From MKUN01 sp964481425 (GTDB lineage Bacteria > Bacteroidota > Bacteroidia > Chitinophagales > Chitinophagaceae): DNA of 64,000 bases. Location of the stretch: the NCBI GenBank assembly GCA_964481425.1, contig CAYZTM010000001.1, forward strand, positions 124,001-188,000, given 5' to 3'. Numbering within the stretch: the first letter of the stretch is position 1; every line of letters begins with the position of its first letter. The position numbers and the translations under genes were made by a program. A model generated the notes under the pieces. It was not told the origin of the DNA. It was given only the letters and a program-made list of their open reading frames with translations, and searched no databases. Below, piece by piece: positions 42,958-52,600 of the stretch.

Positions 42958-44974
42958 ACTTTAATGATGTTTTAGCCTCGTATTCCTGTTCCATTTTCAC
43001 AAGTTCAATGAATTCTTTCCGATAGCCATTTTCATCTTTTCCTTTACTGTTTGTTGCCAGTCCTGTTATGGTCTCGTAATCGCTATCGCCCATATGTTCC
43101 GAGCCACTTAATTTCATTCCGAACATGGCTACTGCTGCTGCGAACCTTGTATCCCCCGCGTCTTGCAGGTCAATGGTTTTATTGGGTATCACATGGGCTA
43201 TTTCGGTGCTGGTCATTGCTTCAGGCCTTTTATACCTGAATTTAATGGTAGCCAGTTCGTCGCTATAAGTACCTTTTACGGATTTCACTGGTTGGTATTT
43301 CAGCTCTGGGGCGGCTGTGGGTATTATCTCGTAGAGAATGGTCACACTATGTCCTAAACCCATGTCTCCGGCATCTTTTTGATCGTTCCTGAAATCCTCA
43401 GTATTAAGCTTGCGATCTTCATATCCTACCAGCCTGTAAGCCTTTACATTCGCAGGGTTGAATTCTATCTGCGCTTTTACATCTTTAGCCACAGTGAATA
43501 ATGTACCTGCAAATTCATTTACCAATGTCTTTTGCGCTTCTTCTATATTATCTATGTAGTCATAATTCCCGTTCCCTTTGTCGGCCATTATTTCCATTTT
43601 GGAGTCTTTATAGTTACCGGTGCCAAAGCCGAGACAGGTTAAGAATATACCCTTTTTTCGCTCGCTGGTTATCAGCGTTTCCATTTCAGCATCGCTGCTT
43701 ACACCGACATTGAAGTCTCCATCTGTTGCAAGCAGCACACGGTTGTTACCATGCTTCACAAAATTTTCCTGCGCTACCTGGTATGCAAGTTTTATACCCG
43801 CACCGCCGGCTGTAGAACCTCCAGCAGACAAATTGTTTATCGCGTTAAGTATTTTCTGTTTGTCATCCCCGCTTGTGGACGGCAGAACCAGTCCCGCGTT
43901 CCCCGCGTAGACTACAATGGCCACCCGGTCTTTATCGCGTAGTTTTTTCACTAGCAGGTAGAGGGCATCTTTGAGTAAGGGAAGCTTATCGTCTTCATCC
44001 ATTGATCCGGAAACATCTATAAGGAATACTAGGTTGGAAGGTGGCAGGTCCTTTTCTTTTACCTTTTTTGCCTGGATACCTATGTGAAGCAACTTATGCT
44101 CATAATTCCATGGGCAATTTACCAACTTGGTTTGTATGGCGATTGGCGCATTGTCATCCGGTTGTGGATAGTCGTAGTTAAAATAATTGATCATCTCCTC
44201 TACGCGTACAGCATCCGCAGGTGGTTTTTGGCCTGATTTAATAAACCTTCTTACATTGCTGTACGATGCCCTGTCCACATCAACAGACATAGTTGAGAGT
44301 GGTTCTTTATGTACATCTATAAAGTCGTTCTCTACTTCTTTCTTGTAGCTTTCGTTCGATAGGTCAGCTGCCGGTGGTTTTGCATGGTAGGTATTGTCCT
44401 GCACACTTGCTGTGCCATGCACCGATATGCCATCTACTATAAATTGTGTAGCGCTGCGCCTGCCGCCAAACGCATTTATGTCCCCTCCTGGTCTTTGCCG
44501 GTGTATTCCCGGGCTAGCAACTGCAACCAGGTCTGCAGTATTGGTTGTCCCCGTATTTTTAATATCATGTGCTGAAAGAACGCCATGCGGATGCCCGATT
44601 TCTATCAAAGGTTTTTTGTACGAGATCACTGCAACTTCCCGGAGCATTTTTATGTCTGGTTTCAGTTGTACATCTACCCGGGTTGCGGCATTGCTACGAA
44701 CTTTAATGCCTGTTATTTTGCTCTGCGTATAGCCTGTAGCGGTAACGGTGAGTTCATAATTTGTTCCTGTTGCCAATGAATCTATTTTGTACTTGCCGTC
44801 AATGTCAGTTACCGCTCCTACTTGTTTGACCCCGGCATTCGATATTTTTACGATCGCGCCTATTATTGGTAGTTTGTGTTCGTCGGTAACTTTGCCATAG
44901 ATGGTGCTTTTTTGTGCTGCGCATTGTGTAGCTGCAAGCAGGAAACACAACAGCATTTTCATCTTTGTTTTCAT
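42956..44974 (-). CDS. VWA-domain protein with CarboxypepD_reg and TonB-plug-like N-terminus
   Basis: A 672-residue exported protein with signal peptide ending QCAAQ. Residues 25-110 form a carboxypeptidase-regulatory-like (Ig-like) domain: STIYGKVTDEHKLPIIGAIVKI, YKIDSLATGTNYELTV. About 115-195 resembles a short TonB-receptor plug (NTADLVAVASPGIHRQRPGG, RRSATQFIVDGISV). A YfbK-like N-terminal block follows (YSNVRRFIKSGQKPPADAVRVEEMINYFNYDYPQP), then a VWA domain with MIDAS motif DVSGSMDE near residue 320, and a DUF3520-like C-terminal region. No outer-membrane barrel follows the plug. VWA proteins of this group are thought to bind other proteins at the envelope. Monocistronic. Confidence 0.88.
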   Translation of the reverse strand: MKTKMKMLLCFLLAATQCAAQKSTIYGKVTDEHKLPIIGAIVKISNAGVKQVGAVTDIDGKYKIDSLATGTNYELTVTATGYTQSKITGIKVRSNAATRVDVQLKPDIKMLREVAVISYKKPLIEIGHPHGVLSAHDIKNTGTTNTADLVAVASPGIHRQRPGGDINAFGGRRSATQFIVDGISVHGTASVQDNTYHAKPPAADLSNESYKKEVENDFIDVHKEPLSTMSVDVDRASYSNVRRFIKSGQKPPADAVRVEEMINYFNYDYPQPDDNAPIAIQTKLVNCPWNYEHKLLHIGIQAKKVKEKDLPPSNLVFLIDVSGSMDEDDKLPLLKDALYLLVKKLRDKDRVAIVVYAGNAGLVLPSTSGDDKQKILNAINNLSAGGSTAGGAGIKLAYQVAQENFVKHGNNRVLLATDGDFNVGVSSDAEMETLITSERKKGIFLTCLGFGTGNYKDSKMEIMADKGNGNYDYIDNIEEAQKTLVNEFAGTLFTVAKDVKAQIEFNPANVKAYRLVGYEDRKLNTEDFRNDQKDAGDMGLGHSVTILYEIIPTAAPELKYQPVKSVKGTYSDELATIKFRYKRPEAMTSTEIAHVIPNKTIDLQDAGDTRFAAAVAMFGMKLSGSEHMGDSDYETITGLATNSKGKDENGYRKEFIELVKMEQEYEAKTSLK

Positions 44975-45110
44975 ACGCTGTCTTTTTTATTGTTAGCAAT
45001 GCATGATGGTAGTGGCAGGTCTTTACCTGGATGACGTAGAAAACATGTGCTATCCCCATAGATTTCCCGGATATGACGATGTAGTGACAATGAAACTGTA
45101 ACACGCATTA

Positions 45111-45151
45111 ATGATAAAAGCCTCCTGCATCATGCAGGAGGCTTTTATCAT
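45111..45151 (-). terminator. Terminator of the M13 peptidase gene
   Basis: Perfect 20-bp arms (45111-45130 and 45132-45151) around a single central base, core GCCTCCTGCAT. It lies 16 bases past the end of the minus-strand peptidase gene. T-rich flanks occur in both directions. Confidence 0.9.
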
Positions 45152-45167
45152 TTTGTTCAATATTATA

Positions 45168-47213
45168 CTACCACACCCGGGCCCTGTCGTTTTCGGGACG
45201 GTACATTTTGGCTGTGTTAGGTATGTTGAATGCTTTGTACCATGCTTCCATATTGCTTATGGGTATGTTGCAGCGCAGTTGCACGGGTGAGTGCGGGTCG
45301 GTCTTCAGGCGCATGGCCAGCTCCTGCGGGCGGGTATTGGCGCGCCATACCTGTGCCCAGCTGAGGAAGAAACGCTGGTCGGGGGTGAAGCCGTCTATCT
45401 TGTCTTCGCTCTGGCCTTGTTTGGTCTTTTTGAAGGCTTCGTAAGCTATGTTAAGACCACCGAGGTCGGCGAGGTTCTCGCCTTCTGTCAGGCTGCCGTT
45501 TGCGTGCATGGTGTCTATTACGATCATCTTGTCGAACTGGTTCACTACCATATCGGCCTTCTGTACGAAGTGTGCAGAGTCGTCTGATGTCCACCAGTTG
45601 TTGAGGTTACCGTCGGCATCATAAAGGCGGCCCTGGTCGTCGAAGCCGTGGGTCATCTCGTGGCCTATCACAGCACCTATGCCACCGTAGTTGACAGCGT
45701 CGTCGGCATTCATGTCGAAGAAGGGGTACTGCAGGATACCGGCAGGGAATACGATCTCGTTGAAGGCGGGATTGTAGTATGCATTCACCGTAGGAGGTGT
45801 CATGCCCCATTCTGTCTTGTCAACAGGTTTGCCCAGTTTCGAGAGATTGTAGTTGTATTCAAATTGAGAGGCCGCTATGATGTTCTTCACATAGTCGTTG
45901 CCACCTATGGTCACTTTGCTGTAGTCTTTCCACTTGTCGGGGTAGCCTATCTTTTTGGTAAAGGCATTAAGTTTTACCAGTGCTTTCTGCTTGGTGGCTT
46001 CGCTCATCCAGTCGAGGCGCTTGATGCGTTCGGCATAAGTTTGCTGCAGGTTGTTCACCAGTTCCAACATGCGCTTCTTGGCTTCCGGCACGAAGTATTT
46101 GTCCACGTACATCTGGCCAAGCAGTTCGCCTATAGAGCCGTCTATAACGCGCAGTACCCTCTTCCAACGGGGCTGCTGTACCTTCTGGCCACGAACGGCA
46201 GTGCCGTAGAATGCAAAGTGAGCCTCGTCGATATTGTTGCTCAGGAAGGGCGCCATGTTGCTCACCAGGTGGAACTTCAGGTATTTCTTCCATACATCAA
46301 CGGGGGTAGCTTTCAGTTGTTTGCTCACTTCGGCAAAGAAGTTGGGCATACCTACTATCATACTGTCCTGGCCGCTAACCCTGAGGTCCTGCAGCAGGCC
46401 GTTCCATTCAATATTAGGTGTTACTTTATCGATACCTGCAACATTGTACTTATTATACAGCTTGTAAGGGTCGCGCATTTCAACCCTTGTCATAGAGGCG
46501 CCGGCCAGCGCTTCCTCAAGCTTGTAGATGTCGGCAGCATCTTTTTTGGCTGCAGCGCTGTCCTCGCCCATCAGGGTAAGCAGCTTTACCTGGTACTCTT
46601 TATATGCATCGCGGATCTTTGCCGTACGCTCATCTTTCTCAAAATAGTAATCACGGTCAGGCATGCCGAGGCCGCCCTGTGAGAACTGGCAGATCTCTTT
46701 GGTAACATTCTTATCGTCGGGCGATACATAGAAACCGAAAAGAGGGCCTACTCCTTCCGTATGCTCTATTGCTACTTCGCTCAGCACACCGTTGGCATCT
46801 TTTATGTTGTCGATGCGGGTCATGATCTCGTTGAGCGGGGTGATGCCTGCTTTATCGATAGCGGCGCTATCCATACCGCTACGGTAGAAATCGCCCACTT
46901 TCTGGTCGTTGCTGCCGGCTGCGGCACTCTTGTTGTTGGCTGCGCCTTCCAGCAGGGTGCGCAGTTTCTTATAGTTATTTTCTCCCAGTTCGTCGAAGCT
47001 GCCCCAACGGGTCTTATCATCGGGTACGGGGTTGTTCTTGAGCCATGTGCCGTTGGCATAATTAAAGAAGTCGTCGCCCGGTTTTACGGTTGTATCCATA
47101 TTGGCCGGGTCGAGCAATTTGACTGCGGTGCCATTGCCTGAACCACCTGATTGCTGGCAGGAAGCTATGGCCAGTAATGCCGCGCCCGCCAGTAGTGTGT
47201 GTTTAATGTTCAT
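45168..47213 (-). CDS. M13-family (neprilysin/PepO-like) zinc endopeptidase lipoprotein
   Basis: A 681-residue secreted metallopeptidase. The ATG at 47213 gives a lipoprotein signal MNIKHTLLAGAALLAIASC; an upstream extension to 47276 would add 21 residues and hide it. The M13 N-terminal domain includes DDFFNYANGTWLKNNPVPDD. The catalytic domain has NAYYNPAFNEIVFPAGILQ, HEMTHGFDDQG with the HExxH zinc ligands, and ENLADLGG with the third ligand. The C-terminus ends with the conserved CxxW region as YRPENDRARVW. It would degrade peptides in the periplasm or on the surface. A -7 box TACATTTG lies 22 bases upstream. Confidence 0.95.
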   Translation of the reverse strand: MNIKHTLLAGAALLAIASCQQSGGSGNGTAVKLLDPANMDTTVKPGDDFFNYANGTWLKNNPVPDDKTRWGSFDELGENNYKKLRTLLEGAANNKSAAAGSNDQKVGDFYRSGMDSAAIDKAGITPLNEIMTRIDNIKDANGVLSEVAIEHTEGVGPLFGFYVSPDDKNVTKEICQFSQGGLGMPDRDYYFEKDERTAKIRDAYKEYQVKLLTLMGEDSAAAKKDAADIYKLEEALAGASMTRVEMRDPYKLYNKYNVAGIDKVTPNIEWNGLLQDLRVSGQDSMIVGMPNFFAEVSKQLKATPVDVWKKYLKFHLVSNMAPFLSNNIDEAHFAFYGTAVRGQKVQQPRWKRVLRVIDGSIGELLGQMYVDKYFVPEAKKRMLELVNNLQQTYAERIKRLDWMSEATKQKALVKLNAFTKKIGYPDKWKDYSKVTIGGNDYVKNIIAASQFEYNYNLSKLGKPVDKTEWGMTPPTVNAYYNPAFNEIVFPAGILQYPFFDMNADDAVNYGGIGAVIGHEMTHGFDDQGRLYDADGNLNNWWTSDDSAHFVQKADMVVNQFDKMIVIDTMHANGSLTEGENLADLGGLNIAYEAFKKTKQGQSEDKIDGFTPDQRFFLSWAQVWRANTRPQELAMRLKTDPHSPVQLRCNIPISNMEAWYKAFNIPNTAKMYRPENDRARVW

Positions 47214-47692
47214 CCTGAATTTATTTTTAAAGCAACAAATGTACAAATAAACTAAGCTGATTGTAAATGCCTTCAAAATTAGGGTAGGGGGATATTAGGG
47301 GTGTTTTTTCTTAATTCGTTGACCAGGTTGAGTGGGTTGAATGGGGTGGTGCGCAAGAAAAAATAAATTTTCCGCACTTTTGTTGGTTATCAATGGTTTG
47401 CGCTGAAATAATTGCACAAAAATTTCCCATTTCTTTCCCACTTTTTCTCATTTCTTTCTCACATCGGTCGTTTATTTCAGGGGTCATAGTGTAGTTTTCT
47501 TAATGCTTTTACTGCGGGCATAAAAGTACGAAAGTTGATTGGGGCGAGAAGGGGAAGATATCCACAAATTTATTTGTCTTATCACCTCCCCCTACGGGTA
47601 CTCCTCTTTGCAAAAAGAGGAGAGTTATTGTGTGTTTGTCTTATCACCTCTACGGCCTGCATGAGGGTAGGCACTGATGCGAGTAGGTTCCG
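47214..47692. other. Intergenic region between M13 peptidase and SprT-like genes
   Basis: About 480 bases without a convincing gene. It holds the M13 promoter at 47236-47243 and a 16-base exact direct repeat, TTTGTCTTATCACCTC, at 47573-47588 and 47635-47650, each followed by CTACGG or TACGG-like bases. Between them sits a 9-bp hairpin, CTCCTCTTT (47601-47609) with AAAGAGGAG (47614-47622). The hairpin lacks a T-run. It may be the remains of a terminator for the SprT-like operon or an unrelated repeat. Confidence 0.5.
47236..47243 (-). promoter_or_regulatory. Putative -7 box of the M13 peptidase gene
   Basis: TACATTTG on the minus strand matches TAnnTTTG and lies 22 bases upstream of the ATG at 47213. 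That spacing supports the shorter, lipoprotein-type start. Confidence 0.5.
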
Positions 47693-48361
47693 TTATCTCC
47701 GTACTACCTTTTTATTTGTGCAGGCCATTACATGGTTGGCACGTATCATTTTCACCTCGGCTATGCCGGGGAAGAAGTAGTGCCTGCCGTTCTTCACCTC
47801 TTTGCAGCGGCAACGGGTGCGCAGTTGCTCCAGTTTTTCGAACACGCGGCCATCCTCGGTCATAAAGCGCTGGCCTATCTGCAGGCTGTCCACGAGGCGA
47901 TAGCCGGGCTTGCGCTGATCGTACTGGTACAGGGCCTTGTAGAGGTCGGGGTCGGTACAGGTGCTGGCTGCTGGATTGTGCAGGTAGTTATACAATGCTT
48001 TCTCCACCTCGGGGGGAAAGATGCGCTTGCCCATGAAAGGCAGCAGCATGTGGCGGAACTGGGTCTTCCACTCCTTGCCATGGGGGCTGTGGTCGTGCGG
48101 ATAGTGTACGGTGGTGAGCATATGCGCCAACTCGTGTATCAGCGTTATCAGGAAGCTGTAGGGGTTAAGGTTGGCATTGACGCTCACGCGGTGGTAGGGC
48201 TGGCCGGGCATGGGCTGCCGGTAGTCGCCCAGCACGCTCTTGCGCTCGTGCGTGAGGGTGAGGTGCACGGTATGGTCGCGAAAGTAGGGCGCCACCATAT
48301 GGAAGGTGTCGGGCGGCAAAAAGAGCTCGAGGTAGCTGAATGATGTCTGTTCCTTTTTCAT
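47693..48361 (-). CDS. SprT-like zinc-dependent protease-fold protein
   Basis: A 222-residue protein with the SprT-like active-site pattern: LITLIHELAHMLTT (HExxH), then HSPHGKEWKTQFRHML with a third His ligand. The C-terminal half has RCRCKEVKNGRHYFFPG, a zinc-ribbon-like remnant with two cysteines. The family includes bacterial SprT and eukaryotic Spartan-type proteases; the bacterial role is not settled. It lies 1 base after the AtpI-like gene and ends a four-gene operon. This is an odd companion for ATP synthase accessory genes. Confidence 0.85.
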   Translation of the reverse strand: MKKEQTSFSYLELFLPPDTFHMVAPYFRDHTVHLTLTHERKSVLGDYRQPMPGQPYHRVSVNANLNPYSFLITLIHELAHMLTTVHYPHDHSPHGKEWKTQFRHMLLPFMGKRIFPPEVEKALYNYLHNPAASTCTDPDLYKALYQYDQRKPGYRLVDSLQIGQRFMTEDGRVFEKLEQLRTRCRCKEVKNGRHYFFPGIAEVKMIRANHVMACTNKKVVRR

Positions 48362-48362
48362 G

Positions 48363-48743
48363 TTACTTGGTGTTCCTTACATGCCCGGATAGCAGCCAGG
48401 TCTCTGTTATGGTGTAAACGGCATAGATGCCCAAAAGCATAAACAGGGAAGGCTTGTGAATGCCTTTGCCCTGCTTCACCAGCACATAGCCGAGTATGCC
48501 GCCCATGCACACCAGTAGCTTGATGAAGGTGGAGGCAGATACGCCGCGCACAAAGGCTGCGGGGTTCTTGCGTAGCTGCCCGGTAACGATGTAAAAGGTT
48601 AGTAAGGACAATAGGGCCATTACGATATTGCCCGTCATGAGCACAGTGGCATCGTAGGCCGGCACCTCGCGATGCAGCATGATGATGCCTGCGCCCAGCA
48701 GGGCAAATATGAACAGAACGGTAAGTATGAATTTTTGTTTCAT
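48363..48743 (-). CDS. Small membrane protein, AtpI-like position
   Basis: A 126-residue protein with four hydrophobic helices (about 5-22, 33-53, 70-88 and 99-118). The order following AtpZ, with a 4-base overlap, is where an ATP synthase 'I chain'-like membrane protein is usually found in Bacteroidota. I see no diagnostic motif of its own, so the assignment rests on position and topology. No atpB follows; SprT is next instead. Confidence 0.65.
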   Translation of the reverse strand: MKQKFILTVLFIFALLGAGIIMLHREVPAYDATVLMTGNIVMALLSLLTFYIVTGQLRKNPAAFVRGVSASTFIKLLVCMGGILGYVLVKQGKGIHKPSLFMLLGIYAVYTITETWLLSGHVRNTK

Positions 48744-48955
48744 TTTTTGGGGTTACTGAATTCCTGTATGATCTTCCAGAGCAGGTACACCAGCATCACA
48801 ACCGGCAGCAGTATGGTGAAGATGGGGAATTTCCACTTCAGCCAGCCATCGAGCTTAAGGCCCAGCCACACGGTAACCAGCAGCATGGCCAGCCAGGTGC
48901 TTGCAAGCCCTGCATAGCGCATGATGTTGTTCCGGTTTTGGGGCGTTTCGCTCAT
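48740..48955 (-). CDS. AtpZ/AtpI-family F0F1-ATPase-associated protein
   Basis: A 71-residue two-helix membrane protein: MRYAGLASTWLAMLLVTVWLGLKLDGWL, then WKFPIFTILLPVVMLVYLLWKIIQEF. This matches the putative F0F1-ATPase subunit family (AtpZ/AtpI type), small proteins encoded at the head of atp operons and linked to c-ring assembly or Mg2+/Ca2+ transport. It overlaps both neighbours by 4 bases. None of the ATP synthase subunit genes is in the window. Confidence 0.82.
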   Translation of the reverse strand: MSETPQNRNNIMRYAGLASTWLAMLLVTVWLGLKLDGWLKWKFPIFTILLPVVMLVYLLWKIIQEFSNPKK

Positions 48956-49449
48956 TCGAGTTGTTTTGACTGTTCCCTGTGTTGCCTGTTTTCCTGCTTT
49001 ACTTCTTCTATCGCTTTTTGTTTTATCTCTTCGGTTTGCGGAAAGATGCTCATATCTTCCTTGCGCACCTGGTCCATATTCAGTTTGGTGGTGTCGGGCC
49101 GGCCATTGTAGCTGCCGGCCATCACATTCTTCAGGTTCTCTTCGTACACCTGCTGCGCGGCCACAAGGTCTGATAGCGAATCCATATTGCGTTTCAGCCT
49201 GATGACCTGCATATGTGTCTTGTCACTGCCATAGCCGGGTACATAATACTTTAGCGGAGTAAGCAGCAGCACACATACCGTAAGGGTAACGATGATGACA
49301 AAGAGCGTACTGAGCAAAATATACAGCTTACGCATGGTAAGTTTAAAACTTGCCACCTCCTGCAGCGACTCATCGTCGATGAATACTACCCTGTAATTGA
49401 TATTCAGTTTGCGGAGGATGCCCGAGCGTATGAAAGAAAGTTTGCTCAT
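48952..49449 (-). CDS. Membrane-anchored coiled protein, M23-peptidase N-terminus-like
   Basis: A 165-residue protein with one transmembrane helix (about 43-65, LYILLSTLFVIIVTLTVCVLLL). A basic cytoplasmic N-terminus and a periplasmic Gln/Glu/Lys-rich tail that should form a coiled coil flank it. The pattern TMRKLYILLS...TPLKYYVPGYGS...IRLKRNMDSL resembles the anchor region of Bacteroidota M23 peptidases (REYIPGY-type), but no peptidase domain follows. It could be an anchor or scaffold in cell-wall or motility assembly. It is the first gene of the operon with the AtpZ-like gene and faces the PorW/SprE-like gene across 236 bases. Confidence 0.7.
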   Translation of the reverse strand: MSKLSFIRSGILRKLNINYRVVFIDDESLQEVASFKLTMRKLYILLSTLFVIIVTLTVCVLLLTPLKYYVPGYGSDKTHMQVIRLKRNMDSLSDLVAAQQVYEENLKNVMAGSYNGRPDTTKLNMDQVRKEDMSIFPQTEEIKQKAIEEVKQENRQHREQSKQLE

Positions 49450-49685
49450 TATTTAAAAACTATAACGCAATACTTATGCGGATATGCTGTACGTTTTTTA
49501 TACTTGTGAACAATATGGTTCAATCAAATGGTAAATTAAGCAAAAGCCGGTGAATAGGCGTAGCTTAAGTTATGCATTTTTGCCTATTTTTGAAGCAATT
49601 GCAAGCGTTGAGAATTTTTTGGGAATGCTATGCAATGATAATATTTTTCGCGTTATTCAGTTAATAGTAAAAAAGGTAATTTAGA

Positions 49686-52600
49686 TTGCGCAACAGGTTA
49701 GGTTTTGTATTAATATTATTTTTATCATCTATTTTCGCCTTTCAGTCGGCATCGGCCCAAAAGGTGAATACGGATAGCCTTGCCCGTGCGCGAAAGGCAG
49801 CGCTGGATTCGCTGCATGCCGCCCAAAAACGTACCCGTGATAGCATACAGGAGGCGCGGCAGCACCGAATAGACAGTATGAAGGCTGCTCGCAAACGGGT
49901 AACCGACAGCCTGGCGGTAATAAGGAAATACCGAAGCAGCAAGCATTATAAGGATAGTGTGACCAAATCGCGCCAGCGCCGCCTGGACAGCGTACGCGAA
50001 GTGCGCAAGGCCCACCTGGACTCGATAAAGGCTGCCCGCCAGCATATTATAGACAGCACCGTAGCCGTAAGGAAGCACTATACCGACAGTGTGCGCACCG
50101 TGCAGAAGGCAAGGGCCGCCAAACTGGAGGCAAGACGGAAGTACCGGGAGAGCAAACGGTATAAGGATAGTGTGGCCGTGGTGCGACAGGCACGGCTGGA
50201 TAGCATACGCGAGGTGCGCAAGGCCTACAGCGATAGCCTGATAGCGGCACGCAGGGCGATATCGGACAGCCTGAAGGCGGCAAGAAAGCACTATAGCGAT
50301 AGCGTGACGGCAGTACGCAAAAAAGCACTGGATAGTATGAAGGCCATACGGCAGGCCCGAACGGACAGCCTGGCCAAGGTGAAAGCGAAGAAGGAGAAGG
50401 CACAGAAAGCCAAAGAGAAGGCCCGGATAGACAAAATGGACCTTGCGCTGAAGCTGAAGATAGAGAAGAAACATAAGGCATGGAGCAATGAGACCATGCT
50501 GAAAAAGAAGTGGGGCGTGCCGCGACGCGAGATACAGAATACCTTCACCCGCTACAACTACTACTTTAACTCCAATAATAAAATGGACGAGGCGCTGCTA
50601 AACATGCAGCGGTTGAGCAAAGAGAATTATGATTCACTGATCGCCCTGTTCGCCTTCAACCCGGACAGGGATTCCTCCTCTATTGCTGCCGATATGGATA
50701 GTATCATCCACAAGGTATCGGTAGGTATACAGATACACGACCCGCGCACCAAATGGGCCGATGACCTGTACCTGCTGCTGGGTGAGGCCTATTATTACAA
50801 AGGCGATTACCAGAATGCCATCATAGCCTTCCGCTACACGGTGAGCATCTGGGAACAGCAAAAGAAGGACCAGAAAGACCATAAGAGCAATAGTAAAGGA
50901 GAACCCTCGATACTGGAAGCAGACAAGAAATCGTTCCTGGACTTCCTGAAGCACCAGAGCGTGCATAATGAGGCCATACTTTGGCTTGCACGCACCTTTA
51001 CCCAGATCAACGAAACGGGCAATGCTGAATCAGTATTGGACCTCGTGGAGGCCGATCCGAACTTCCCCGAGTCGCTCAAGGGCAGGCTGGCACTGGAAAA
51101 GGCCAATATAAAGCTGAAAGAGGGCAATTATAAGGCTGCCAGTAAAGAACTCAGTGTAGCCGCAGGTGATGGTGAACTGACAACCACCACAAGACAGCGC
51201 TGCGCCTTCCTGGCCGGTGAGATATATGAGTCGAGGCACGAGGATTCGGCAGCTATAGTCAGTTTCCAACAGGTGCTGGACCTGCATCCTAAAATAGAGA
51301 TGGACTTCTATGCCCGCAAGCATTTAGCCAACTGTATCATGACATCGGGTGGTAAAACGGACGATGTGATCGCCTCTATGAAGCATATGCTGAAGGATGG
51401 CAAATACTTACCCTATTACGACCAGATCTATTACCTGTTGGGTATGTTCTCACTGGCATCGGGTAACGATGAAGATGCAATTACTTACCTGGACAAGGGC
51501 ATCAGGGCACCGAAGGCCACCAAGAAGCAGAAGGCAATATCCTTTGCCCACCTGGGTACCATATACTACAACAAAGAAGACTATATAGCCTCGAAACAGG
51601 CTTATGACAGTGCTGCATACTTTGCCAAATATGCCCCGGATGACCGTGAGGTGGAACTGGCGGAACGCCGCAGCCCTGTATTGGGTAGCGTGGCAGGCCC
51701 TGTAGGCATTATACATGTGCAGGACAGCTTGCTCACACTGGCTGCCATGGACGAAAAAGACCAGCGCAGCGTGGTGCGCAAATACATCAAGATGCTGGAG
51801 GACCGCCGGGCCGATAGCATATACCGCGCCGAGAACGCAGGTGTGGTAGCTGCGGAGCAGGCAGGGAATGACAATGTGCCGCAGGTGGCCTGGTATTTCT
51901 CGAACCCTATGCAGGTGCAGCAGGGCTACAATGCCTTCAAACGTAAGTGGGGCAACAGGCCACTGGTGGACAACTGGAGACGGATGTCGGCCATAGGCTT
52001 CGTGAGCAATAATGCGAATGAGCCGGCGCACAACATGACAGACAGCAATGCTGTAGATATAGACCTGGATGAGAACGGCATACCTACCGAGGAAAGCCTG
52101 CTGGCGGCCATACCGAACAGTCAGCAAAGGCAAGACAGGGCCCGCAGGCTGGAGCAGCGCGCCTATATCGATCTTGCCAATGCATATGTGATACAACTGG
52201 AAGATTACCCGCTGGCATTGAAGGCGCTTGACACACTCGACTACCGCTACCCCCAGCACGAACATAAACCACAAGACCTGTACCTGCGTTACCTGATAGC
52301 TATAAGGCAAAACAGGCTGGATGCAGCTAAGGATTACAGCGCACAAATATTGAAACAATATCCGAACTCGACCTATGCAGAACTGGTAAGGCCAGCCAGC
52401 GAGGACGGGGCCGGTATTGCAAACCTGCAGTCGACACAGGCTTATTACGAAGAAACGTATAATCAACTGGAGCAACGACAGTATGCGGACGCATTGCAGC
52501 GTGTGAAGGTGGCCAAGCAAAAATATTCCGATCCCAGGTTCAATGGCCGGTTTACCATAATTGAGGCCTCAGCGCTGGCAGGCATGTCTGAATATGACCG

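Noticed and set aside
45648..46682. Long 344-codon frame antisense to the M13 peptidase gene
   Set aside because: It is fully inside a clear peptidase gene on the other strand, has no domain signature, and reflects codon bias of the sense gene.
47732..48343. 203-codon plus-strand frame opposite the SprT-like gene
   Set aside because: The HELAH-containing minus-strand protein is clearly the real gene.
49773..50405. Repeat region considered as a DNA tandem repeat prone to slippage
   Set aside because: The 33-bp units are strongly diverged at DNA level, so the regularity is in the protein and recent slippage is unlikely.
51450..52520. 356-codon minus-strand frame inside the PorW/SprE-like gene
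   Set aside because: Antisense shadow rich in Cys, His and Val with no recognisable motif; the plus-strand frame is continuous and makes sense.
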